Assembly (NCBI RefSeq): GCF_029852145.1
Contig: NC_079971.1
Span: 11,637,697 to 11,701,696, forward strand
Direction: 5' to 3'
Origin: Microplitis mediator
Taxonomy: Eukaryota; Arthropoda; Insecta; Hymenoptera; Braconidae
Length of the DNA: 64,000 nt
Part shown: positions 23,077 through 34,073 of the stretch, one piece after another
How positions within the stretch are numbered: position 1 is the first letter of the stretch
Layout of the letters: each line of letters opens with the position of its first letter
Made by a program: the position numbers and the translations under genes
Notes under the pieces: generated by a model
The model's input: only the letters and a program-made list of their open reading frames with translations
Databases searched by the model: none
What the model was told of the DNA's origin: nothing

Positions 23077-24935
23077 TGTTACGTCCTGGTTGATGTTTTG
23101 GCGCTGGCGTAGTTGAGCGGTCGATTTAAATTGGACGTGATGGAAACTTACATATAATTATAAATAATAATTAAGTATGGGTTGAACAGCCACCATTTGG
23201 TGGTTGAAATAAACTGGTTATATTTATATGTTATTAAATATATTATCTGGATCGGATTTATTCAATGAATAAAGAGATAGTTGGAGAATTTGTGAAACGT
23301 ACAATTCTAGTGTTATAATATTGTTAAGTTATTCTTAACAATAGCTTCAAGAATGTGAGAACGAAGTTGAGTTATTAATATTGAGCCTGACTGCTCTCTA
23401 TGATTCTATATCTCAGACTGACTTCTCTTGATCGAGAAAAACTAGAGTAACTCTTATCAATGCGTTTGGGCATCAGATCCGCGCATCGAGTCATATGGAG
23501 GGGTCATTCGAGATAACTATAACGGTGGGCCCTGGCTACTGCGTGTCCAGGTAGCCAAGAACCACTGTTAAGTTTTAATTCCCGGACTTTATTATTAATT
23601 AATTTAATTAGCGAATTGCGTCGATTATCGCTGGTTCTGAAACTCGGGAACTTGATACTCTCGGGGGTGAGTCGGCTCGTCCTGAGCCGGACACGCGGCT
23701 GAAAATAAACTTAAATCTAAAGGACTCTGGTGATAGTTCAAAATTAACACTCAATTAATGTAAATTATGTATTTTATTTAACCAACCCTTTATATACAAG
23801 ATTTCTCCTTAGCTTATATATGCGTGTGATTATTATTACAATTAACTTTTAGAGGATTTACCGGGCGATATGCGCGGGAATATATCGTGGAAAATGAGAA
23901 ATTGGCGGGAAATTACCGCGTCGAAGAGAGAGAATTTATACGGGAAATATTATAGAATATAGATATATATGGGTGAGCAAATGTCGGGACTTACTGCAGG
24001 AATCGGCCTACGCTCCGTCCTCCTGGTCCCTGGGTGATCCACTTAGTTGGTGAGAATCTGGTTCACGCAGCTGGTTTCCTCCTGGGAATTATGGACAAAT
24101 CCGAATCACAGCAACACTTGGTTTTATTTAACCACACGAACACAAGACTTAAGATCACTGGATATAAAGTGTATTCAAAGAAATAGTTTAGACACAAGGT
24201 GAGAAAAAAAGAGCGACTAATCGGTAAGCGCACTGGAGCACAAGTAAATACTTTTGCAAAATAAAAGAAGTAAAAGAAACGACTGATCGGTTTGCACTCT
24301 ACAGTTCGAGTGTCGTCTGAAAATTAATTGTCTCGGGTCAGCACCTCGTGTTGACCCCTCCCTATTATGCGCAGTGACCAATTTCCGCATATCTGCTGCG
24401 CTAAGACTACCGCCAAGACTCAGCCGAACTCGCAAACGAGAAAATTATATGGGAGCGAGAGAGAGAACAAAAGAAGCGAGAGAGCCTCACTCTCACGTCT
24501 TAAAATCGCTGCTGCACGGTTACATAACGCATGTCCTCGAATGATCCATTTTAATATTTATTGAAAATACTTAGTTTTCACGATCTCTCCACTTTTGTTA
24601 CTAACAAATGAGTCACTTATCTATTAACAAAAACTATCTTAAACAAAATAGATATTTGTGCAGCTGCACGTCTCGAGGATTAACTCGAGGCATCAGCGTT
24701 TATTTACATTTGATAAAATATAGAAAAATAAGTTTATCAACTATTACTCATATCCTTAACGTTCAAATGTCTTAAATAATATTATTCTATTATTATATTA
24801 TATTATTTTATATGATTAATTAAATATTATTGGAATTACTAGATTATCGATATTCGATATAATTAGTTAGGTTTCAGGTCGGTAATTAAGGAAGTAAAAG
24901 CCTACGTCATCTGCCATACAGGCTGGGACGCAACA
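23077..24935 (-). repeat. Gypsy-2 5' LTR, interrupted
   Basis: Its sequence matches 10813-11660 on both sides of the nested insertion 23518-24524. The terminus GGACGCAACA has one change from the partner GGACGTAACA. Divergence between the two LTRs is small, so gypsy-2 inserted relatively recently despite its many stops. Confidence 0.93.
23518..24524. repeat. Solo LTR nested in the gypsy-2 5' LTR
   Basis: A 1007-bp insertion flanked by TAAC (23514-23517 and 24525-24528). It begins TATAACGG and ends GGTTACA, so it resembles a TG...CA LTR with one terminal mutation. The partner LTR gives the exact empty site GAGATAACGCATG. No coding frame of note. Confidence 0.85.
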
Positions 24936-25963
24936 CAGTCAAAAACCTTTGACAAAATTTTTTAATTTTTTATTTAATCTCATAAATGATAATAATTGAG
25001 TTCTAGCAAATTCTATTTGATAGCAATTTCTGAGTAAATATGAAGCTGTGAAGGTGTGTAAATCACCAAAGCCCCTAGGGGTATAAGTATGGCGAAACGG
25101 CCCCGGAAAGATATTTAAATGATACTTAGAGGATATTTAGGTACTAATAAAATACTAAGATCCTGAAAGTTTCAGATGTCTAACTAAATTCGTTTCCAAG
25201 GAAATAAATATTTTGTAAAAAATTTTTTTTTCTCAGGATTGGCTTGACCGATTGGTCTAAAAATTCAGTATGTTTTGAAAGCTCTTAATAGCTTTCAGAA
25301 AAAATAATTAACAGTTTTATAGCTCCGTAAGATCCTTGAAAAAAAAATTATTTTTTTCTAGATGGTTTTTTCTAGCTATGATACAATTTTGGCACAATCA
25401 TGGAACTATTTTTTTTCACTCTTCTATAACACATAATTTTTTCAGATTTTTAAAAAAGGTACGCCATCGTTAAAAAAAATAAAAACCATTTTTCAGCTTA
25501 ATTAATGTATCTATTCAAAAAGTTTCGGCTGTACTTTTTTAATTTAATGCATATTCAGATAGTTTGTAGCTATCAGAAATAATATTATGTATTTAAAACA
25601 ATGACAAAAATTTATTCATCAATGTAAAAAATTAAAATAGTAAAAAATAATGAATTATTCATTAATTTTAATAAATATTTTTAAAAACAACTCTTTGTTT
25701 CACAGCTTGATGATCAGATCATTTTTTAATTATTTTTTCGTTGGCACTATGAATTTTTCCAAAAACGATTTAATTTCTATGAAAAGATTCTCAAAATCGT
25801 CGCTAGGTGGCGTCTTGCAAATAGACAAATGATAAACAACAGATAATTACCGAGTTTGTGGTTTCTACAGTTTAAAAAACATTTTATTTAATAAATAGTA
25901 TTATTTAAATGATAAAAGAAATTGTGTTTTTTAAGACAGTCAATTAAAAAGTGATGTATTTGC

Positions 25964-27989
25964 TCAAAATTTTTGAAAAAAGTTCCTGGTACTTATAAGC
26001 GTTTATGTACAAATGAAGACATTGATGAATATTCGTTTGTTGTTGATTATGATTTTTCTATTGGTGACGGTGTCTGTGGAAAATGTCGATTGAAGATGTA
26101 TAAAAAAAAAGTTGATCCTGAAGCGAGATGACATTATTCTGAAGATGAATCAGAAAGTAGTATCAGTGAATTGTTAGAAAAAACGGAGTCCAGCTTATCT
26201 CAAATGACATTGTCTCAATTGAGTGACAACAATACAGAGTACATTGACGTTTCCATCAGAAGAACTGTTTTAACGCATAAATATTGCTGTGTTTGTTACA
26301 TTGGTGATAAGAATTTGACAGTGATTCCTTAAAGTGCTAGAACGCAGTCCTTCATTAAGCGACGAGTTTACATTCCATATGGAAATCGATGCTGTCTGAA
26401 TCATTCAATCAATAAACGTTTTTATGATGAATATCTTCATCTTATAAAAGTTTATTCTAATTGGACTAAAATGATATCTTCGGAATTCACCAACATGATG
26501 GAAAACTTTGCTGTTGAATGTGATTCCACATTATTAGAGAAAATGGACAATTGTCATATCTCGGATGATGACGGAAGAAGATCTTCAAATTTTTTTCACT
26601 GGATCTTATCAATTTAAATAACCGATATCGTACTTGTCAGAAATGATAGATGACTCGGGTAATATCACTATTCAGTATGTAAAAGACCATTCAAACATAC
26701 AAAAAGCTCAAGTTCAATCACGTCATATCAGCAGAAAAGTTAATAGATGCTTCATTGACTATAAATCAAATAGTATTAGACACAAAAGTGTCGTGAGACA
26801 CAGCTGTGAGTGTTCAAATGGTCTTAGAACTATTGGATGTTGCTCCCACGGTGCCACAATTGTTTATTATTTGTCACACGGAAAATACTTTGTAAGGGTT
26901 TGCCTTGGCCTCCCCGTACTACGAAGTTCGGACAATCCTCCGGTAGTAACTTGAGTAATTAAAGTTCTGGGTTCTGAGATGTCTGACGCAGCCGAGTACG
27001 CGGCTCGATTTGGAATAGGGGAAAGGTTGATAAAATAATGTAACAAATGATTCTAAATATAATTCTAGCTCTTTTATTATAATCAACTAATTATTTGTTT
27101 AATATATACACTTAATGCTAAATTTATTTATAATTAATAATTAATAATTAGAAGTTTCGTGATATAATTTTACTGCGCATGCGCCGCTTTCGTTTTACTG
27201 GGATACGAGTCCCAACTTTATTAATGTAAAATTTTCCCAATAAAATTTATTACGACAATAATTAACGAGCTTCTATTTAATTTAAACTCGTAAAGAAGAT
27301 TAACAATGTCGAGGAAAAATCCTGACAATTGAAATTAACCGACAATAAATTTCCCGCATGCACAGAGGTAGAAGTAATTTGAATAAATTTAATAAAAGAA
27401 TTTAGAAATAGACATTAAAATTTGATGAGGAAATCTCCTCCACGTGTTTGACAAACTATGATATTATAAATTTGCCAAAAACCTTTATTTCAAGGAACTT
27501 ACGTCAACCTGTCCTAGGTGTTTCGACATGGTGGTCGTCTGTAACGTAAAATCGGCAGGATCCTCCTTTGATGTAGTTCGAGAAATGTGTATGCACCAAC
27601 TTTGCGATAAAACAGCACTTGTAATTATTTGGCGTCTGCCTGCCTTAAGACTTTTATTAACGATGAGAAACAGAATCAAAACTTGTTCAATGGAAGTCTC
27701 GAGCCACCGCTCAGTTCGGCTAGCCGGTAAGAATTAATTTATTGGTTGTGTCGTCTGGCGACGAGGTGTCCAATCTACCCCTACCGTCGCACCGTTAAAC
27801 CAATTCGACGCAAGGGCGGGTGCGCAGATTAAAAGGCGCGAAATTTGATTTTTGCTGACCTGGTAGTCGAACACCAGGTCACCCCGGTACAACTTATCAA
27901 AAATTTCAAGGCCTGCTGCAATATTGAGTAAATTATTCAACACAGATAATGCTACAGTTGTAATTGAAGAGGACAGTGACGAAGATTAA
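25964..27989 (+). pseudogene. SWIM-finger transposase remnant, copy 1
   Basis: The frame gives KKVPGTYKRLCTNEDIDEYS, VCGKCRLKMYKKKVDPEAR then TGA; TESSLSQMTLSQLSD; a YCC.C finger; QSFIKRRVYIPYGNRCC; and after a frame change EMIDDSGNITIQYVKDHSN and RHSCECSNGLRTIGCCSH. The last is a CxC...CxH SWIM-type zinc finger. The solo LTR follows, and the tail resumes as RPAAILSKLF...VIEEDSDED. It parallels 62614-63684 block by block. Several stops and frameshifts disable it. Confidence 0.8.
26891..27891 (+). repeat. Solo LTR in the SWIM-finger transposase
   Basis: It starts TGTAAGGG, ends CCGGTACA, is 1001 bp long and is flanked by ACTT (26887-26890 and 27892-27895). Removing it and one ACTT restores the transposase alignment (HGKY...LSKIS.RPA). 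It carries only short, unrelated frames. Confidence 0.9.
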
Positions 27990-28762
27990 TAAAACTTTTT
28001 CTGTGATATATTTATGATATTTATACCTCATATATATATTTTTTTCTTTTGATTTAATTGTTAATTTATTTAAACCTAATTTCATTTTGTAAAAATCATC
28101 AAGCTTTGAAACAAAAAGTTGTTCTTAGAAATATTTATTAAAATTACCAAATAATTAATTATTTTTAACTATTTTGATTTTTTACATTGATGAAAAAATT
28201 TTTGTCATTGATTTAAATACAAAATATTATTTCTGATAGCTACAAACTATCTGAATATGCATTAAATTAAAAAAGTATAGCCTCAATTTTTTGAATAGAT
28301 GCATTAATTGATCTGAAAAATGTTTTTTATTTTTTTTAACGATGGCGTACCTTTTTTAAAAATCTGAAAAAATTATGTGTTATACGGGAGTATAAAGGCT
28401 TTGAAAAAAGTTAGTTTCATAATTGTGCCAAAATTGAATCATAGTTAGAAAAAACAATTTAAAAAAAAACAATTTTTTTTTCAAGGATCTTATGAAGCTA
28501 TAAAACTGTTAACTTTTTTTTTTGAAAGCTATTATGAGCTTCCAAAACATACTAAATTTTTAGACCAATCAGTCAAGTCAATCCTGAGAAAAAAAAATTT
28601 TTCTATTTATAACATAATATTTATTTTCTTGGAAACGGATTTAGTTAGACATCTGAAACTTTCAGGATCTTAGTATTTTATTAGTACTTACATATTCTCT
28701 AAGTATCATTCAAATATCTTTTCGGGGCCGATTCACCATGCTTATTAAAGGCCCCTAGGGCC

Positions 28763-30129
28763 TTTGTGAAATAATTTAAATAGGTCCATATAACGTAACA
28801 TCATTCGAAAAAAAATGATTTTTTAATGATCTATAAACCTTACAAAGTCGATGAAATTTTTTAATTCACCTCATTCATAAATGTTATAAAGTATACAAAC
28901 TTTGTTTAAATTTTTGAAAATAGGCTAACAAGACCATTAGCGGGACAGTTAAGGGAATTCCGAATCTTCAATAAGGAATTTAGCTATGAAAAACCCAGGA
29001 ATTAACTCACAAAATTTTCATTTAGATGTAAAATTTCAGCTTCTTGTCTACACTACTGGAAAAAATTAAGGGATCAAAAAAAAAATTCCAAATTTTTGGG
29101 CCATTTTCAACAGGACGTAACTTCTGGAGAAACGGTCGCACAAGAAATATAAAAAATCGGTTCATCGGTTGACCCTGCGGGCCAGCCCCAAAAACTTTCC
29201 AGTTTTCTTGAAATCCTTGAGCTCGCAAAAATTGTTGTGAATACATTTTCAAGCTTTTTGAGCTCGACAATACTTTTGTATGCCGTTTAAAAAAAAAAAA
29301 AAAACGTTTTTTACCATTTTTTTGCTAACGATATCTCTCAAAAGAATTGACCGCTTGAGACTATTGATCTAGCAATCGATGTGTTTACTTGAGTTTTGAA
29401 GCTGATAAAATTCTGGAATTAAAGAGATGAGTCGCTTTAAAGATAATCTCAGAAAACCGTTTTTTACCATTTCTTTCTCGATCAATATCTCTCGAACGAA
29501 TAAACCGATTGAGATGGTTCAGGCAGCAATCGATGCTTTTATTAAATTCTAGAGCTGAGTAGACTTTGAAATCGAACGATCGAGCCATTTCTGAAGAATT
29601 GGAAAAAAACTGAAAAAAAAAATTTTTATTTTGTATTTTTTCTATATCTTAGAGTCCATTCGATCGATCGATTTGAAATTTTCAGAATAGTTGACGGCCA
29701 ACAAACACTTATGGTGGGTTTCCAAAACTTGAATAAATTCCCTTTAACGACTAGCCATTGCTTCTTCGAAAAGAAAATTTTTTCCTTTTGTCACATGAAT
29801 TTAAAAATGCAAAAAAAAAGGGGAATTTGGTGGTTTTTTGGAAAATCAAGAGCTGGGTCAAAAAAATTGTGGAAACCAATGATGTTAAGTATGCCTTTTA
29901 CAGTTTGATGTATCCACTAACACCCTACAAAGAGCCAGATCAATCCAGTGAGCCGTTTTTTTGAAGTTTACTCCTTAAAACTCGATTTTCATATAAGATC
30001 CCCGGTATGGAGAAAATATAAGGAGTAAAATCTACTGATCGAATGACCTCGTTATGTTTTTGCGCGCAACCTATTCTGCGCACCTTTTACTTTTTAGGCG
30101 TGAGTATTGAGACGTACATCGGGTATGCT
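28763..30129. repeat. Dispersed-repeat mosaic with diverged ~130-bp units
   Basis: It contains the CCTGCGGGCCAGCCCC block (about 29173), GAGCTC-rich stretches, and two or three diverged units of the type ATATCTCTCGAACGAATAAACC...TTCTAGAGCTGA (29310-29600). No supportable gene. Confidence 0.6.
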
Positions 30130-32760
30130 AGTCTAGTCGAGAAGTTGATTTCCTGCGAATAATAGTTACAGGTCTCCTTAAAATATCGTTGATGGCTTAA
30201 AAGATCCGGGATGGCGTCTAAAACAAGCCGTTTTTTCAATTTTTTCTGGAAAAGAAAATTACAATTGTTATTAACGACAAAACATTAAAATAATTAGCCA
30301 ACTCCCCGAATTGTAGCTCCAATATTTATAATTTTTATTAAACGTTGAAAATCAGCTTTTGCGCAGCAGTTTCAGCATGCGCGCGCCGACACTCTGGCAA
30401 GCGTGGTTTTTAAATAATTATTTATGCAATTAAATATTAATTAAAAAATTCCGGTGTCATCTAGACACTTAAAAAAATATAATTCCGCGGTAATTCAAGT
30501 TGTATCACCATTTTTCAAAAAGATATTCAATTGTTAACCAAAATTTTTTTTACGGGTTTGTGTTGTCATAAAAGGCGGTATAAAAGTTTAAATAATTAAT
30601 CTATAATTTTTTTGTTTCTTGGAGCCTTTTTTATAAACATACTTAACAAGATGACGTTATTGAAGTTTATAACTTATTTGTAACGAGTAAAATTTGGTTA
30701 AATTAAAATTATTAATTAACATTAGATATAAGCCAAATTAATTATGAATCAAAATCATTTTAAATACCAGAAAATCAGAACTTAGATGAGTCCGTAATTT
30801 GTTATCAATTATACATCACCACATTGATAATATCAAATAAACAGTTACCCCTTTTTGCTCGGTTTAGCTCGCCGGAGTCCAGGGTTCAAAAAGGGTTTTT
30901 AATGTATAGACAATTTTAAAAGTAGTCAATAATCAAAACTTTATTTAAACAAGAAAACAAAACAAAAACCTTTTTACATGAGCTTCGATGCTTAGTTCTA
31001 CTACCCTTACAATAATTAACATCCATAATTAAACGCGGGTTAATTATTTCTAATCTCGGTTTACAATAACTCTTTTAAAACAAATTATCGCGGGTTATTA
31101 GTATTTCACCCAATTATCCCAGTTCACGCGGTCAAGTAACACACAAAATACACACACACACACACCCCAGTAGCAAATTTCGCGGACTAACCTTGCGGAT
31201 CTACCCCCTCCCGGGTGCTTCAGGGAAGTCTGGTCGACTACCCCGTCAGCCCTACACGCGTCCTACCCCCCCCCCCCCATGAGGGTAATTAGATGGTCTC
31301 CAACAGACCCTCATCTACTCGGCTCACAAATACCTACCACCCCTTGGCAGAAGGCCTCAGGGTGGGGTCCTTCAACCCTCCATGAGAGAATAGATTTCGC
31401 TTACCTGGCCCGGTCGGACTCCTGGTAAGTGACTTCCTTATGGTTGACTGGGAATGACCTTCCTGGACAACCTCTCTGGAGACTAAGTTGCCTCTACGGG
31501 CTTAAATACGCGGTTTAATTATCATATCTGTCCGCTGTAGGTATGGACGGGAATAAATTCCATCGCCCTCTATTGTCGTCAGCGAAAGTATACTGTTTGT
31601 AAAATTTTTCTAAGTCCAGAGTGATAAATTGAAAGGAAATGGAAAAAAAGTAATTTTATCAAATGTAAAACTGATTTTAAAGAAAAAGAATTCGTTTAAG
31701 ACTTTAAGTAAATACTAAATACCGGGAACTTAGCCGTGCGAGCGACGGTGAACCGAGAGAATGGATAGAAAATGAAGGAATGAACGATTGAAATATTAGA
31801 GTTAATTTCAATTCCAGCTATAATTTCTCGTATTTCGCCTTATTTTATATTTCTTTTCGATCTCTTGAATCTTTTAAAAGATTCATTTGAAATCTTTATC
31901 GGCGTTTTTTTATTTTTTTCCTTTGACTTTACCTGCTCGGGAATAATTTCCGCTCGGGCGCGCATTCACATACTCATACGGTGCACTCATATAATTTTAC
32001 ATTTCACTAAATTCATTCCTCTTAAACTTAAAAGAAAATAAACACAGACATTTTAATATGAATAAATAATAATACGTCGTTGTAGTAGGAAATAGAATAT
32101 GTTTATAATAAGAAAATAGATCCCAATAGTAATAACATAATACAAGTAGTAATTAGAAATTAGTCGTAACAAATTAGAATAGCAATAAGTAAATCATAAG
32201 TATTAATAATAGTATAAGAAATAATAGTCATCCTAATAAGAAATAGTATTGAGTCAATAGTTATAAGAGTAGAAATAAGTAACTCACAGTAATTAAGTTA
32301 TCAGTAAGAGTAGAAATAATAATAATACTAGTTTTAAGTAATTATAGTAACATAGTCATAAGTAGCATAAAAAAAGTAGTAATAGTTATTTAAACACAAA
32401 TAGCAAATAGTATTAAAACTAATTATCACATCACAATAACATCACAGGTGCCTTCAATACTGGTCTGCTCGCTGCACACCATACCACTATCACATATTTT
32501 TATCTCATTAATTATTAATTCTTAGTGACAAACAAATTTTAAATTTAAATAATGTATGTTAAATAATATTTTTTTCAATTTTAAGCTATTACTGATTTCA
32601 TATTCTTGTAAAGCATTATATGTTTACTTTTAAAATTTTTTCAGATCATTTTATAAACTTCGTAAACTTTTTATAAACAAATGGATTAATTAAATATTTT
32701 TGAAAAATTTTTTTTTTCGTCATATTGTTAGTGTAAGGAAAAAATGATTTAAAAAAAAAA
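30130..32760. repeat. Arm-end-module repeat, copy with nested LTR
   Basis: It starts TCTAGTCGAGAAGTTGA as in the arm end module, has an internal deletion near 30300, and continues with CGTTGAAAATCAGC, GACACTTAAAAAAATATA and ACGGGTTTGTGTTGTCATAAAAGGCGG. It is interrupted by 30679-32494 and resumes to about 32760. The uninterrupted relative is 60088-60975, and a minus-strand partial copy is 39540-39898. Confidence 0.75.
30679..32494. repeat. Putative solo LTR, 1816 bp
   Basis: It begins TGTAACGAG and ends CACTATCACA, flanked by TATT (30675-30678 and 32495-32498). The empty-site sequence is seen in the relatives at 60700 and 39650. It includes CA-rich and poly-C tracts around 31153 and 31267 and a run of ATAGTAATAA-like DNA. 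No gene is seen. Confidence 0.75.
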
Positions 32761-33967
32761 ATCGGTCTATCGGTTAACCCTGCGGGCCAGCCCCAAAATT
32801 TCCCGCTGTTTTCAAGCTCTTTGAGCTCGAAAACATTATTGTGAATACATTTTGAGCTCTTCGAACTCGAAAATACTTTTGTATGCCATTGTCTTCTAAA
32901 AAAACATTTTTTAGCATTTCTTTCTTCCACGATATCTCGCGAAAGTTCTAGAGCTGATTAGATTTCAAAATCGAATGATTCAATTTTTTTGTAGATGTCC
33001 GAAAAAAAAAGTTTATTACTATTTTTTAAATCAACGATATCTCGTAACCAAATGGACCGATTAAGACGGTTGGGGCAGCAATCGACGTGTTATATCAAGT
33101 TTTAAAATTGATCAAATTTTGAAATTGATTTATCCAGCCGTTTTTGAGAAATTTCTGAAAAACCAAAAAAAAAATTTTTTTTGAATTCTTTCTCCAGTCC
33201 ATCTTTACATAGAAAAGATTATGTTAGTTTTTAGTAATCTTGTTCAGTAATTGTAATGTTATTCAATGAAAAAAGCAGATATAGATTTTACATTTATTAT
33301 TCCGTTGACGACATCTCTCGAATTGATTATCTCATTGAGACGGTCTTGACAGCAATTGGATGCTTTTATCGAGTTCTGGAGCTGATTAGATTTTTTAATT
33401 GATCGATTCGATAGTTTCCGAAATATTCACGAAAAACGAAAAAAAAACGATTTTTTTTCATTCTTTCGTCGACGATATCTCTCGAACGGATTATCTGATT
33501 AAGAAGGTTGAGGTGGCATTCGGCACGTTTTACTGAGTTCTAGAGCTGATAAGATTTTAGAATTTTGTAGTTCAGTTGTTTCAAAAATATTCGAAAAAAA
33601 CCGTTTTTAGCATTTCTTTCTCCAACGATAACCCTCGAACGAATTATCCGATTGAGATGGCTAAGGCGGCTATCGACGTGTTTTATAAAATTCTAGAGCT
33701 GAATAGATTTTGAAGTTGATCGTAAAAGTCGTTTCTGAAAAATCAATAAATAACTAAAAAAATAAAATTTTCAACTTCCCTTTAAGAAAATCGACGATTT
33801 TCGAAAAATTGGGAAGTTATTGTTTTCACCCCGATTTTCGAAAGTCGAGTTTTCATCAGATGTCGACGTTTTGAGGTCCTAGGAAGCTATACTGACTATT
33901 TTCAGAATGATGTCCGAGTGTATGTATGTATGTGTGTGTGTATGTATGTATGTATGTATGTATGTAT
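32761..33967. repeat. Degenerate tandem ~130-bp units with GT-rich end
   Basis: Six or so diverged units share ACGATATCTCTCGAACGAAT, CCGATTGAGACGGTT, GGCAGCAATCGACG and GTTCTAGAGCTGATTAGAT. Each is followed by an A-run and the next unit. The block ends in the hairpin AGAAAATCGACGATTTTCG and a short TATG/GTGT microsatellite. It has no coding capacity. Confidence 0.7.
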
Positions 33968-34073
33968 TTATTTAATATGTCAAGGCAATTAGCCAAATGA
34001 CAAAGGTTTGTACATAGTTTTATAAATTTTTACTTAAAATTTAATACAAAGTAATAAACTTAGGTGTAGGTGT

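Larger units (their letters stand above)
10813..24935 (-). mobile_element. Ty3/gypsy LTR retrotransposon, complete but decayed (gypsy-2)
   Basis: Both LTRs are present, starting TGTTACGTCC and ending GGACGTAACA (a perfect 10-bp inverted terminus; the right copy has one change). They are flanked by the 4-bp target duplication CAGT (10809-10812 and 24936-24939). The gene order on the minus strand is gag, protease, RT, RNase H, linker and integrase. A tRNA-Leu-type primer-binding site lies just inside the right LTR. Coding is broken by at least four in-frame stops and by a 1.7-kb LTR-like insertion. Other nested insertions are a foldback element (11967-12615) and a 1-kb solo LTR inside the 5' LTR. 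The 5' LTR measures 1859 bp, exactly 848 + 1007 + 4, which confirms the nesting. Confidence 0.95.
25071..28762. mobile_element. SWIM-finger DNA transposon, copy 1
   Basis: Long inverted termini of about 590 bp (25071-25650 and 28160-28762) start near GCCCCTAGGGG and share the block CGGCCCCGRAAAGATATTT. Between them lies a broken transposase gene related to the one at 62614-63684. A 1001-bp solo LTR has inserted into the gene. Compared with autonomous transposases the gene seems to lack a DDE core, so the copy was probably non-autonomous before it decayed. A clear target duplication is not visible. Confidence 0.8.

Noticed and set aside
26634..26954. A complete small SWIM-finger protein
   Set aside because: Its last third reads into the solo LTR (from 26891), and the true C-terminus resumes at 27892, so the apparent protein is an artefact of the insertion.
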